Of a stretch of 64,000 bases of DNA, positions 10,401-22,879 are shown piece after piece (position 1 is the stretch's first letter; each line of letters starts with the position of its first letter). The notes under the pieces were generated by a model. It saw nothing but the letters and a program-made list of their open reading frames with translations, was not told where the DNA came from and did not search any database. The DNA comes from Isoetes taiwanensis. Lineage: Eukaryota > Streptophyta > Lycopodiopsida > Isoetales > Isoetaceae. The position numbers were made by a program, and so were the translations under genes. The stretch covers positions 4,417,637-4,481,636 of the forward strand of contig JAJEKV010000047.1 in assembly GCA_021234155.1 (NCBI GenBank), written 5' to 3'.

Positions 10401-10794
10401 GATGATAGTGTATGCTTGATACATCCCATTTCTTTTCCGACTCACTAAGTCCCCAACACTTGACTTACAGAGTGCGGTGACTCGAACTCAGACTATGTAC
10501 CTTCACATTCTTCTGCGGCAACCTCTCGCACTCGGACTCCAACTTTTCATGGGGTCCATGACGAGGAGGTGAAGGTACAAATTTACTTGATGGATACACT
10601 TTCATCCCCCTCGAAATGTTAGTGCAAGGTATTTCAGTTTTTTTGATAAGTGCACACTTTTTTGCTTCCATCCCATGCTGTGACTTCATGATACTGAGCC
10701 CATGGGATTGAGATGGACAAGTGCATTGACAATTTTGTAATCTCTGACCATGTACATGAGATATAGTTGTAAATTACATGAGATACAATTGTAA

Positions 10795-10799
10795 ATTTT
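10795..10799. other. Target site duplication (left), ATTTT
   Basis: ATTTT directly precedes the left LTR and recurs at 22,782-22,786 directly after the right LTR. A 5-bp duplication is normal for Ty3/gypsy integrases. Confidence 0.75.
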
Positions 10800-12347
10800 T
10801 GTGACGTTCCAACATAATATACGCCCCGAATACGTATATTATACTGCCACGTCACCTGTACATGTCACGGATGACATGTACTTGCGAGACGTATAGGGTT
10901 GCACCTAGGGGGCAACATTGAATGTTGTGCATGTTAAATAAACATACACAATTAATGACCCCATGGACCCCATTGCCAAATGGCTAAATCCCATTTGGCC
11001 AATATCTAACCTAACCCTAAGGGTTTCTATAAAAGGGCTTTCCCCTTAAACCCTAAACCTTTCTTCTCTTTGCATTTTAGGGTTTTTCCTAGAGCTCCTT
11101 TCCTCTCTCGAGTTCAGGGTTCTCTTGAGCCATTTCGGCCAAGTATGGACTTCAATCCGCATTCCTGAGCTCCGGAAAGCCGGATTTGCACAACAGATTA
11201 TCGATTAGCAGCCATCTTCAGCAAGATCAGGAGCATGGACGCCTTCCGAGGGTCAGGAGCGGGTCAAGGAGCAGGTATCTAGTTGTTCTGTTGTGCAAAG
11301 CCGTCTCCCGAGATCATAAGCCCTAACTAAGGAACCTAACTCTGTTGTTTAGGTAGATAGATTAGATGATATTCTCTATTTCAGTTCTGTGATGTTGTAT
11401 GTATTTCACTCTGTGATCTCCATGTATTGGGAAGGGGGGTAGAGACCTAAAGCTGTGTAGCAGATGATCCTAGGTAGCACCACTAGTTCCCAATTATATG
11501 CGGCCCGTGCCACGGGAACCCTTTGGTTGTGGGTGAGGGGGCTAGGCGGTTGATAAGGAGGAACTTGTCTCATCACGGGACTGACCCCCCTCTGGTAGTA
11601 AGGCCTATGGGGGTCTCGTGGGCTAGGCTTAATGGCTTGTCTTTGCATGTGGGCAAGGCATGAGCTCGACACTCGTGGGGTGGTGAATATGACCTTCCGG
11701 TGAGTTCAAGTCGAATAAGGGCGGTGGCCCTCTAGCCTTTGTGATGAGCATGGATGCCTGCGGAGGGAGGCAACTCTCTTCTGCCTCGCCGGGGCTGGGG
11801 AGATGCAACCCGGTAGTAGTAGCCCCTCGGCTATTCACCCGGCAGGCTACGGCCCAAGTCCCAACACTTTTCAGCCTACTGCTGCAAAGTGTGCGCGGGG
11901 AGGGGCGGATGGAGTGGACTACCCTAAGCCATGTTCTATGCCAGCCAAATCCATTGCCATGAATGCATGCGCAATGAACTCACGGAGACCCTAGCCGTCG
12001 GTCATCCCCACGAGTCCGAGCCCGGGTAGGATCTCCCCTCTTGTTATTTATGTTATGTGATGATGTTATTTCTATGGTATTGCTATCTCTATGATGTTGT
12101 ATTGTATTCACCTCTCGAGGTACTTGTATTTGTTTCTTGTTAGTTGTGCTCCACGTTTGTTTATTCACGCTTCCTTGAGATAGGTCGACCGATGGAAGGC
12201 GGATGAATGACACATCCATTCTTCCCTTCTTTGGCTCATCCCGATGGGAGTGGAGTCAGTGGATGGCCCCGTCGGTGTAGCTGCCGGGGAATGCTCCTCC
12301 GCCGAATCACGATGTGGGCATCAGTATAAGGAGTAGGGGACGTCACA
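10800..12347 (+). repeat. Left LTR (1,548 bp)
   Basis: Matches 21,155-22,781 over its whole length. Starts TGTGACGTTCC and ends GACGTCACA. It holds a TATA box near 11,028-11,036, just upstream of a pyrimidine-rich leader with AAACCCTAAACC. Short ORFs on both strands in the right half recur in the other LTR only because the DNA is repeated, and I do not consider them genes. Confidence 0.9.
11028..11068 (+). promoter_or_regulatory. LTR promoter: TATA box and telo-box leader
   Basis: CTATAAAAGGGC is a good plant TATA box. It is followed 15-25 bp later by TTAAACCCTAAACCTTTCTT, a telo-box (AAACCCTAA-like) plus a pyrimidine-rich initiator region. The same arrangement, with one A fewer in the TATA box, is at 21,401-21,440 in the right LTR. 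Transcription probably starts within about 30-40 bp of the TATA box. Function is inferred. Confidence 0.55.
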
Positions 12348-12348
12348 G

Positions 12349-12360
12349 TGGTATCAGAGC
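12349..12360 (+). promoter_or_regulatory. Primer binding site for initiator Met-tRNA
   Basis: TGGTATCAGAGC lies one base after the LTR end. It is the standard plant PBS complementary to the 3' end of initiator methionine tRNA and primes minus-strand DNA synthesis. It fixes both the LTR end and the element's orientation. Confidence 0.9.
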
Positions 12361-14040
12361 ATGATCTTGGTAGACCAGGATCGAGCACTGACCATTTTCC
12401 TTAGGACTAACAGTAGACTTCCAGTCTTGGGAACAACCTCCCAAGCAAGAACCTCGAAAATTGGGAAAATTTTTTCCCAATTGTAGTGCAGCAATAGGTT
12501 AATGCTAAGAGTAGTGATAAGTTTTAGCAAAAACCCAACCTAAAATGGCCAAAAAGAGGTGACCCCTCACAGAGTGCGCCCAGACCAATTTGGTTTGCAA
12601 ACCGATTCGACCCTGGCGCACTGTGTGAGTGGTGGATCCATGTTGACCTAGTTAGATGTATAATTTAGCTAAACTAATGGTGCAGTTCAGCTTATCTCCT
12701 TGATTCTAGCTAGTTTTGCATATTATAACACTAAGAAACCCCTTGTAAATTGAAAATTGGACCCCAAAAAGAGGTGACCCCTCACAGAGTGCGCCCAGAC
12801 CAATGTGGTTTGCAAACCAATTCGACCCTGGCGCACTGTGTGAGTGGTCAAAACTTTGAACCTTCGTAACTTGAGTTATACTGACTCCAAATCTTTGAAA
12901 TTTGTTGCGTTAGGACCATTAAAGAGTCTAGAATCCATTTATGATCTCAAATTAGGCTAAAAATATTATAATCCTCCTCAAAATGACCAAAATAGGTCAA
13001 ACCCTAAATTCTGTCTCCCAAACTACAGTTTATTTAGAAATAGAAGCAATAGCTTTTAAGGTACAAGGCTAGACCCACGAGAAGGGCAAGGAGCACGACT
13101 TTTTGAAGACATTGAAGACCCAGGCGACCCAAGAGAGGAAGCACTATGGCAAATACCTCTACAAGCGAAGCGGCGGTCTGAGGGGCACAACCGACCTATC
13201 AACAATCTTCATCGAATGGAAGACATCGTTAATCATCTGCATGAAGAACCTTTCGACTATCAAGAACTTCGGGTGCAACATCCACGAGCTCTCGTGAGAA
13301 AAGAAGATTGCTAGTTTATTGTAAATATAAATTTATGTTTTGATCATGTTAATGTGTTAAATCAGGTGTAAGTAGAATGTGTTACTAAGTTCTGCAGTTG
13401 CAATTAACAAAGTTGGAGCAAAACTCAGTGTTTTTGGCCCCACCCCTCGCAGAGTGTGCCCGGGCCACTTAGGATTATATTCCTAAGCGCCTCTCGCGCC
13501 TTTGTGTGAGTGGTCGGCTCTTGATCTATGCCAAAACTTGTCCAAAAACGAGAAAGTAAGCACACCATTAGGACTCAGCTCACCATAATTAGTAGGATTT
13601 GAACCCTAGTTTGTAGAAATTGCCCAACCCTAACTCACATGGAGCCCCTGCCTCTGAGAGCGCAAAGACCAATTCGGTGTGAGTGGTGGCGGAGCCCCAA
13701 ATCTGGGCCAAAACTTATCCAAATGAAGCAAGTAAGGGCTCAATCCGACCTATCTCGAGCGATATGCAGGATTTCACCCTTAGTTTGCATGTTTGGCATC
13801 ATCCTCGACCCAAGCGGGGCCCCACCCCTCCAGAGTCGCCCGAGGCCACTTAGGATCATATTCCTAAAAGCGCCTTTGTGTGAGTGGTCACACCAAAATT
13901 GCCCCAATTTGTCCACACTTTCCCCAAATTAGATAGAATTTGTTGCAATAGGATCCTTAGAATGTACTCTTTAGCTTGATTAGCTTGTCTTGTGCTTAGC
14001 AATACCTTAGAATCCTAGATTTTCCTTTATCCAAATTTTG
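12361..14040 (+). other. LTR element interior: leader with dispersed hairpin motif
   Basis: No ORF of note. A motif of about 70 bp occurs five times (see the separate repeat entry). The stretch ends before a leader-like run at 14,040-14,170 (TTAGGGTTTTTGCC) and an ATG at 14,181 that starts only a short frame. I see no gag domain. Confidence 0.5.
12561..13889 (+). repeat. Five dispersed copies of a ~70-bp hairpin motif
   Basis: Copies at 12,561-12,633, 12,776-12,848, 13,441-13,514, 13,644-13,687 (short) and 13,822-13,889. The first two contain GAGTGCGCCCAG and CTGGCGCACTGTG as inverted arms around GGTTTGCAAACC. All end in GTGAGTGGT. Copies 3 and 5 share CACTTAGGAT..ATATTCCTAA as an alternative centre. 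They lie in the leader between PBS and any gag. Confidence 0.75.
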
Positions 14041-17000
14041 TTTCTAAAATTAGGGTTTTTGCCTATAAGTAGACCACAACCCTCATTTGCATCCTACACC
14101 TTTGCTCCTCGCTCCAAGCCGATTTTTCAGCTCCCAGAGGCGCTCCTTCATCTGTTTGATATCCCCAGCAGCTCTAGCATCATGGCAACCATCAATGCTA
14201 TTCCCTATTTTACCAGGACATCATGGCTGAGTTCCATGCAAAGATAGGTCCTTCTCTAGTAGAACTTCCCCCTTGCATAGGATACTTTAGGACAGCCTTA
14301 AGATAGACAAATACCTAGAAAATACGGCCAGCCGCTTGCCCAATTATATGTCCGTAGCTGTAGCAATTTTTCTATTCCATAGAGCCCAAACCCAGATAGG
14401 AGAGCCATCTGCCCAACCTCTAGAGCTCAAGCCTATGGCCATGGCGGAGTGAAGAAGAGCGGATGCTTTCAGTCTGAGGAGGAGGCAAGCGGGGAGGAAG
14501 ATGAAGGGCGTGGGTCGAGGAGAGGACATCGAGTGGCGTCGACCGGCACAAGAAAGGCAGCAAGCGGGCGAGGAACTTCAAAGCTTTGAAAGGGGCTGAG
14601 AACCCTTTGGTTTGAGACAACTCCACCACTTGGGCTAGGCATCACAAGCTTAACCCGGTAATCATCCAAGGAACCGTGCACGAGCACACTTGCGACATCA
14701 AGAACCCCCTCCTCCCCCAGAGTGCAGGGACAGGGGCTACAGGATAAACGAGCTCCTACATCTCCTACGTCAACAACTGGACCTCGGTGACTTCATCGAC
14801 CAGGAAACGCAGGAATTTCACATCAGCATAAGGGAGGCTCGGGGCGTACAGCGGCGGACATCGACGGACATAGAAGCCTACACCGGCATCAGGCAGATGA
14901 TGGCACAACAGGAGTTACCCACAGAGAGGAGTTCATAGCGATCCACGACACTGGATGGAAATCAGAGGGAAAACAACGAGTGCGCTCCTACCCAGCACCT
15001 CGGCAATGACACCGGTCGAACAGGATAGAGGCAGTATCAACGTAACATCTCCTAAGTTCATGTTCGGCGACTACAGGGAGATGATAGCATTACCGGTGGA
15101 CGAATAACCCGGAAGACATAGGGCTGCAATCAGAACCAGAGAGAGAGGCGGGGAGGCGAGCCACGACAAATGGCGAAGGAGCCGACCTAGCCAACAACCC
15201 GAGACCACTCAAGCGCAACTCAAAAGAGTGATGGCATGTGCAATGGAGATGACAACAATTCGGGCATAGGGAAAGCATCTCACAGCGAAGATTCAAAGAC
15301 ATGCAACAATGCCCGATTTGCAACAACCAAGTGATCGTACTCAAGCGATCAATGCTACGCATCTCAAAGCGACACTCCACATGACAGGTAAACACATTAA
15401 GGAGGAGCATTTTTCAACTCAAGGGTTCACATCGAGCAACGTTCTCCGTGACTTGGGATAGCGACCTCAAATCACACACGAAGGTCAACTTCTGGTCGCG
15501 CAACACCTCAAGGAACCCGAGTCAAGTAGAACAAGGAAGATGCGACAAAACCGAAGAATCAAACATGATTGGAGGAGGGAAAATCCTAAAAAGTATACAC
15601 AATTAAGCATATGCTCTTCTATAAATTAGAAAAGTGGATGAATTAAAATCGGTATAATTATATATATATGTCTATCATAAATATAGGGAGCTAACACATA
15701 GTACAAAATTAGGATCATGTTTTAGGGTTTAGTGTTTGCATCAAGAAACTTCATCGCCATTTGCCAAAAGGATGAAGTAAAGAACCACATGTATAGCCAA
15801 GAGCAAGTGCTCAAATGGAAGAGCAAATATAGGAGAGAGGCGACCCGAGCTCAAGCCAAGCTTCAACTCGGACACTTGGCGGCCTCAAGTAGAAGATCGC
15901 TCGTCCGGCACAATGTCAAGATGAGAGATAGCGCCCGGTCATGTCAAGATCTCTAGCGCCGCACCATCTAGGTTTTCGCACAACGACATCTTAGGGATGC
16001 AACTCTACCTCTTGTAGCGGCGGCAACACTAACGACACGAGTGTCCTCAACAACGAAGGAGGAGCGAACACACATCTTGAAACTTCGACAGCGACCTCAA
16101 GCCAATAGGCGTCGAGGAATTCCTTGGGACAACTTCGACATCAACGAGCCAACTAAGGAGGCAACCAACCGGCGACCATAATTCTACCTTGTATGGTGAT
16201 GTTTGTAACATGCACACCGGATGGAGATACACTTAAGAAAGGCGCCACAACAATGGGTTATGTCTATGCTCATTCAACAACTAGGTGATGGCTTCGTCAA
16301 GTACTCCTACCAACAATTAGAAGACAAGAAGCCCAACTTATCTCAAACCACGAGGGACCTCAGCGCCCAAGATAGAAGCATTGACACCTTAGCGACAAGG
16401 ACGACAACCAAAGCACAACCGACAAAAGAGAGTTCAAGACATTAGCGGGCTATTCAAGGACACGAGCAGGTCTAGGGCAGAAAGTACTTCAACTCAAGGG
16501 TCAATCTCTGCGAGATATAAGAGTACATCATCCCCGACGACAAACCAATCATGGAGAAGAGTCATGAGGCTTTACTCGCCCGGGGAAGATGCACATGTAT
16601 TGAGGGACAATGGCCATAAACCCGAGAAGGCGAAGGAGTGCTAGTACTTCCACGAGCTCCTTAGATGCAACATGAGGTCCAAAGCGTGGGCGTGATCAAG
16701 TGCAACTAGAAGGCAGACATAGCAAGCGAAGATCGTGATAGCGTCTAAGCCATCACATTGAGGAGATCAAGCAGTGCGATGAGAAGCTCGATGGAGAAGC
16801 GAATAGGAGAACCGAGCCAAAGAATCGGCGAATCAGCTAGAACCTCACAAAGCTACGACAACTTCGCATGCAACCGTGAACTCAAGGATCGACAATTCGA
16901 AGGCAAGCGATGAAGAGAACAACTCCTTAATGACGAGTCTAGCCAAAGGGATTGTGCACAACTTCAAGAGGCGCCTCAAAGATCTTCGGACATTGTGAAG

Positions 17001-19890
17001 GGGAAGCAATTATTGCCCAAGAACAACATTAAGAAGTAGGCCGGAATGCGAAGCATCACGACCATCACATCCTTAGTTAGCATGTGAAGCGAAGCAAGTT
17101 GTGCGCGGTAGGCCGGACATTGGAGAGCTCAAAAATATCAAAGAGTCTACCAATCGAGCACGAGTGACATATAAATAGGAGGATATAGATCTTCAACACC
17201 GGTGCACTAGGAGGAACATTGACAACAGCGCCATAAAAATGCGTGTGCACCCTGGGGAGACACCAAGGGAGCCTAATAGCTTTAATAGTATTTGTAATCA
17301 TAATAGTGTAAGCTATATGACTTGCATGCATATTTCCCTTTGTTATTTCCTCTCTCTCTCGATTATAACAGATCAAAGAAAAGAGATCTTGGGACAATTG
17401 GAAGGCGTGAAGCGGCAACAACATCCTCAACACTTGTGCGTCAACACGCTCACGAGGACTCGAAGGATGGAGTTGGCACAATAAGATCGGATCTAGAGGC
17501 ATCTTTTAGCGCCAAGATGTTTCTCAATGAAACCACCTTGAGGGCTTTTGGGAAGTAACATAGAAGATTTCAAGTGGTCAACTCACGCCATCAAAACCAC
17601 CAACAATGGGAAGCCTCTACATCGAGGAAAGTTGACCTCTACATCGAGGAGGAGCAGGAGTCTCGAGCAACTTCGAAGAACGTTACCCTCAAGAAGGCGC
17701 GAGTGGATGGCTGCGAGCAAGATTGAGGCTTATGGATGGCGACATCCATAATGGGAGTGGAAGGCATTTCTAGATTTTCTCATGAAGGGATTGCCCCAAG
17801 TTGAGCTAAGCGTCAACGATTGGGAAGGAAATGCATAGGAGTAACTAAAATTATACATGATTGTTTACGGACATCCAACATATTGAAACCACTTTCGTGA
17901 GGCCTGATCACCTCGCTAAGAAGGAATCATTACTAGGATAATTGTTGACCATGTATAAAGCTAGTACCTCAAGGAATAATCAATCGAATGAAAAGTAATC
18001 TAACAAGTCCAGGCCAACTTGTTATGATGACATCAATTCAATTGATAGGAATATTCCAAGAGAGTAAATAACTAAGAAAAAGGGGATATTTAGAATATAA
18101 AATTAAATAGCACATGAAAGGCACATCGAGAAATAAGAAACATATTAATCACATAGTCTCTTGAGGCAAAAAGAATTGTCATGATAATAAAACCTTGCAA
18201 TTTAGAATTGTTCTAAATAATTCAATAACTCATCGCTTAGGGATAGATATGTTACATGATGGCTGCATCCATCATAGATGATTAAATATGTTAGCTAAGG
18301 CTAGTAAATTAATGTGTTAGATAAGAAGCATATAACCTCTTAAGGTAAATAGAATAGCTAAGATGTTATGACAACATCAATTAAGGGGATAGGATACATT
18401 GAGGTGTAGGACCACTTTCTTATGAAGAAAGTGGGGAAGGCTCAATCTTAGGACTGAACCTACCTACATCTTAGGGGTTGAATCGCCATCCAATTATTGA
18501 CCCTTAGAATAGAGTTCCTTTCGCAAGTAGCCAAAGCACATCGGGGGTGCACTTATACATAAGGGGGTATGGCATCTGGCGTTGGGGGTAGCAAAAACCC
18601 CCCATCAATTTTAAAAGGAAATTTGACCCCCCGTGTATAGAGAGTTCCTTTATCGTGCATAAATGGTCCAAAAAGTAGCCATGGAAGTGACCACATAGGG
18701 TAAGATGGATAGATGCTTAATGTCTATGTGTCCTTCAGCATGCAAGATTAATGCGGTAACCAACTGCACCAAAGCAGGGGAGCGAATCAATGGAAGCAGT
18801 CGTCTCCAAATTAGTCGCAACACCGGCTCAATGGGGAGATGTATTCTAGCCTTAGCGGGTGCGACAACTAAGGTGGGGAGAGGCTTTGCATAAATTTCTT
18901 ACGCCATGATCTATTGTTTGCATTCGCATCTAGGAATGAGCTAGTAGCCTAGCTCTTAATTAAATTATTCAGGGTTGTCAACCCCATATAACTACATAAA
19001 TTATATAATCTTAAATATGTTATCATGCAGGGCATCGATAGCACTCCATGATGGCATGTATCATAAGCTTTAATGCCTTGTTGATAAATTATATGTTCAT
19101 AATATTTTGCATAGATAGTTTTGTCTTGTGTAGATATCTCAGTATCGAGATAAAGTAAGATAATAATTACATAAAATCTTAGTTAAACCTTCGCAAGGAT
19201 GTAATTCCTTCCAATGGCATTTAAGTAACTTTCATAGGATCCTGACAAATATAATAAGAATTTTGTCTATCTTTCCATAAGTATAGCAAATATAAAGTAT
19301 ATACATGTAAAGGTTGATACATCACCAACCAAGTAGCGGCGAGAGTCATACGCTCAACACTTGGATCCGATGATATAAATCCTAGCCATATGATAAACAA
19401 TTAAAATCGTTTCAAACTAAGTATGGCATCGATAATCGTATGATGACATATCTTAAAAAGGTCGTAAAGTTATCATATAATAGTTAGTTAAATATAATAC
19501 TATTGGAAGCAATATATCAATACTACTATAATGCTAATATAAGAATATTACCGTAAGGTAATTAATATAATTGCATGCATTAGGGAAGTCAGCGAGGATC
19601 ATGCGGGGGTCCAAGGCTGTAATGTTTATTTAAGGCGTTAACGGATGCTAGCCGACATGCAGCAGTTGGTGGAGGAAGTACAAAGATATCCTCTAGCGAC
19701 AAGAGGCGGCGTGAGAAGAGCATAGCGACAAGCTCTGCATCGACAATTGCATAGATGAAGCTCTGCATCGGCGGTTAATTTTGAAGCTTCTGCATCGGCG
19801 ATCTGACATCATTTGAAGCTTCTGCATCGACAATTGCAAGAAGCTTGCTCCAAGGTGGGCTGGACAATTCAGGATAACCAAAAGAGTAGG
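14041..19890 (+). other. LTR element interior without recognisable genes
   Basis: Nearly 6 kb where a gypsy gag-pol should lie. The longest open stretches are under 100 codons in both directions, and none shows a zinc knuckle, protease DTG/DSG, RT YxDD or integrase HHCC/DDE motif I could support. The short ORF at 14,690-14,938 (Pro-rich start, then Gln/Glu-rich) is the only fragment with protein-like composition. Recurring strings such as GCGACAAG and TCTGCATCG (19,690-19,830) hint at CAG-rich sequence that may have been misread. Confidence 0.5.
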
Positions 19891-19900
19891 TAACCAATCC

Positions 19901-19980
19901 TATAAGTTGGACCTGCCTGCACACTTAAAGATCCATAGTGTTTTCCAGGTAAGTCTCCTAAAGAAACACATTCCTAATCG
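19901..19980 (+). pseudogene. Ty3/gypsy integrase C-terminal relic
   Basis: The frame reads YKLDLPAHLKIHSVFQVSLL followed by KKHIP. This matches the well-known tail of Ty3/gypsy integrases (YxLxLPxxxxIHxVFHVSLLKP), with Gln in place of the usual His before VSLL. It is the only pol remnant I can identify, and it sets the superfamily. A weakly coding run follows to about 20,110. It lies about 1.2 kb before the right LTR, as expected for the end of pol. Confidence 0.75.
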
Positions 19981-21141
19981 GAGGAAATCTTGGAGAGACC
20001 AAAGTTCTTGGAAACAATGGGCGATCACCTTGAGATTGTTCCAGAGGTTCTTCTTGTCAGATCCTATAAGAAGACAAGAAGATCTCAATCCTCCAATACC
20101 CAGTGAAAGAGACACTTACAAGTGGAAGACGCTATGTGGGCACTACAAATAGATCTTGAGAAGCGGTACCCGCAACTCATGGAGCAATGCAATGGTGGAT
20201 TTCGTCACCCGAAGTGTCGACATCGACACCCAAGAAATCGGCTCGGGCATGTCGATTTGGGTTTAGATTAAATTTCATGTGTAGCTAAGATTAATCTCGC
20301 ATGCGGCCTATGCTAGGTATGGGTTGCATGCGTTGTTACCGATGATGAGACCACTACGGTGATCTCTGGGGCGTGGTGTAATATCATTGTAGGCATGACC
20401 GCGGTTTTGCTTGCGAGTTGGGAGGTAGATTAGAAGGTCTACTTCTGTACCCCGCGGAAGTACGACCTCGAGATATAAGAGGTCATTCGGGGAATGCATG
20501 ATAGGAAAAGCACCTCTAGTCAATGCCTACGGGGAGGGCCCTTCCGCCCCCATATCGGGAAGGACCCTATCTCCCACGTTGGCCAACTTCTGAGTGTAGG
20601 CATGAGTGGCATATAGGCATGATAGGTATTTGTCTCCACGGCCATGATGGAAGAAACATAATCTTCCTATGCGGGGAGATATGCCTTGCATCCATATAAT
20701 TGTATTTAATGGGTGGTTCCCTAACAACCAATATCTATAATAATTAAATGTATGCTAGCGTAGTGTGGACCCTTGAGGCCAATAGGGGAGTCTACGGGAG
20801 GAAGGTCACCTTTGCAAAGACTTGCAACACATAATTTTGTCACGATGTGTTGTAAGGAAGCGATGTGGAACCTTAAGTAGGAAATTTTGGAACTATGTTA
20901 ATAATAATAATGGTGTAAGCTATAAAATTTTGTGAATAATAATAGATGATAAAGTAAGTAAGAGGGTGAAAGACTCCCTTACCATAGTATGATATTAAAC
21001 AAGGATGTGTTATAGAAATTAAAACTTAAATATTACCTTGGGGTAATTTTGCTATACATCCTATGTGTATTAAATGTGATTGCGGGATATGGGGTTTCCA
21101 AGGTGGGGAGGCGGCGTGATCTTTGAGGGCGACATCAAGTC
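19981..21141 (+). other. LTR element 3' interior, no gene seen
   Basis: Sequence between the integrase relic and the polypurine tract. No ORF above 85 codons and no known domain. AT-rich from about 20,900. Confidence 0.45.
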
Positions 21142-21154
21142 AAGGTGGGGAGAA
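21142..21154 (+). promoter_or_regulatory. Polypurine tract
   Basis: AAGGTGGGGAGAA directly precedes the right LTR (TGTGGCG). It is purine-rich apart from one T, and primes plus-strand DNA synthesis in LTR retrotransposons. Confidence 0.65.
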
Positions 21155-22781
21155 TGTGGCGTTCCAACATAATATACACCCGAATATCGTATATTATCTT
21201 GCCCGTCACCCGTACATGTCACGGATGACATGTACTTGCGAGACGATATAGGGTTGCACCTAGGGGGCAAGGGTTGCACCTAGGGGCAACATTGAATGTT
21301 GTGCATGTTAAATAAACATACACAATTAATAACCCCATGGACCCCATTGCCAAATGGCTAAATCCCATTTGGCCAATATCTAACCTAACCCTAAGGGTTT
21401 CTATAAAGGGCTTTCCCCTTAAACCCTAAACCTTTCTTCTCTTTGCATTTTAGGGTTTTCCTAGAGCTCCTTTCCTCTCTCGAGTTCGGGGGTTCTCTTG
21501 AGCCATTTCGGCCAAGTATGGACTTCAATCCGCATTCTTTGAGCTCGGGAAAGGGATTTTACAAGCAGATTATCGATTAGCGACCATCTTGACAAGATCG
21601 GGGAGCATGGACGCCTTAGGGGTCGGGAGGGCGGGTCAAGGGAGCGGTATCTAGTTGTTACGTTGTGCAAAGCCGTCTTTGGGCAAGGCAATAGGCTGGT
21701 TTAGTATGTTAGATCAACTCTAGAGGCCTTATAGATCCGAGATCATAAGCCCTAACTAAGGAACCTAACTCTGTTGTTTAGGTAGATAGATTAGATGATA
21801 TTCTCTATTTCAGTTCTGTGATGTTGTATGTATTTCACTCTGTGATCTCCATGTATTGGGAAGGGGGATAGAGACCTAAAGGCGTGTAGCGATGATGATC
21901 CTAGGTAGCACCACTAGTTCCCAATTATATGCGGCCCGTGCACAGGAACCCGTCTGGTTGTGGGTGAAGGGGCTAGGCCGGTTGATAAGGAGGAACTTGT
22001 CTCATCACGGACTGACCCCTCTGGTAGTAAGGCCTATCGGGGGTCTCTCGTGGGCTAGGCTTAATGGCTTGTCTTTTGTGTGTGGGCAAGGCATGAGCTC
22101 GACACTTCGTGGGGTGGTGAATATGACCTTCCGGTGAGTTCAAGTCGAATAAGGGCGGTGGCCCTCTAGCCTTTGTGATGAGCATGGATGCCTGCGGAGG
22201 GAGGCAACTCTCTTCCTCCCTCATCGGGGCTGGGGAGATGCAACCCGGTAGTAGTAGCCCCTCGGCTATTCACGGCGAGGCTCACGGCCAAGTCCCAACA
22301 CTTTTGACCTACTGCGCAAAGTGTGCGGGAGGGGCGGATGGAGTGGACTACCCTAAGCCATGTTCTATGCCAGCCAAATCCATTGCCATGAATTGCATGC
22401 GCAATGAACTCACGGAGACCCTAGCCCGTCGGGTCATCCCCACAGAGTCCGAGCCACGGGTAGGATCTCCCCTCTTGTTATTTATGTTATGTGATGATGT
22501 TATTTCTATGGTATTGCTATCTCTGTGATGTTGTATTGTATTCACCTCTCGAGGTACTTGTATTTGTTTACTGTTAGTTGTGCTCACGTTTGTTTATTCA
22601 CGCTTCCGCAGATAGGTCGACCCGATGGAAGACGGGTGAATGACACATCCATTCTTCCCTTGCTGGCTCATCCCGATGGGAGTGGAGTCAGGTGGATGGC
22701 CCCTGTCAGTGTAGCTGCCAGGGGGAATGCTCCTCCTTCGAATACGATGTGGGCATCGTATAAGGAGTAGGGGACATCACA
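21155..22781 (+). repeat. Right LTR (1,627 bp)
   Basis: Second copy of the 10,800-12,347 LTR. It is longer because of small insertions, including a repeated GGGTTGCACCTAGGGG at 21,252-21,286 and an extra segment near 21,680-21,740. Ends GACATCACA, followed by the duplicated ATTTT. Many differences from the left LTR fall at CAG/CTG-type sites (for example 21,585-21,660 against 11,210-11,280). Confidence 0.9.
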
Positions 22782-22879
22782 ATTTTGAAGTCTGACCATG
22801 TCAATATTTTGACACTGTGAACATGTACACTATTTTGACACAAATTCTGCCTGTTGTATTGTCAGAGCACAATTAGGAG

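Larger units (their letters stand above)
9882..10799. other. Probable 3' UTR and intergenic sequence
   Basis: No coding signal. The stretch after the TGA at 9,879-9,881 may be the protease gene's 3' UTR. It includes the 68-bp tandem duplication listed separately and, at 10,732-10,753, a string (ATTTTGTAATCTCTGACCAT) that is partly repeated just after the LTR element at 22,782. Confidence 0.4.
10800..22781 (+). mobile_element. Ty3/gypsy-derived LTR retrotransposon, mostly non-coding interior
   Basis: An element of about 12 kb bounded by two long terminal repeats starting TGTG and ending TCACA, with a matching 5-bp target duplication, a tRNA-Met PBS at 12,349 and a purine-rich tract before the right LTR. 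The 8.8-kb interior should hold gag-pol, but I find no protease, RT or RNase H motif. Only an integrase tail (19,901-19,980) remains recognisable. The structure fits a large retrotransposon derivative (LARD-like) that needs proteins from a relative, or a heavily decayed gypsy. The LTRs differ at many small sites, most of them CAG/CTG-like, so insertion age cannot be read safely from this copy. Confidence 0.85.

Noticed and set aside
11406-12219. ORFs of 60-90 codons in both LTRs, on both strands
   Set aside because: They recur only because the LTR is duplicated. Frames differ between the copies and no protein motif is present.
13103-13297. 64-codon plus-strand ORF in the LTR-element leader
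   Set aside because: Protein-like composition, but no gag or other domain and isolated between non-coding repeats.
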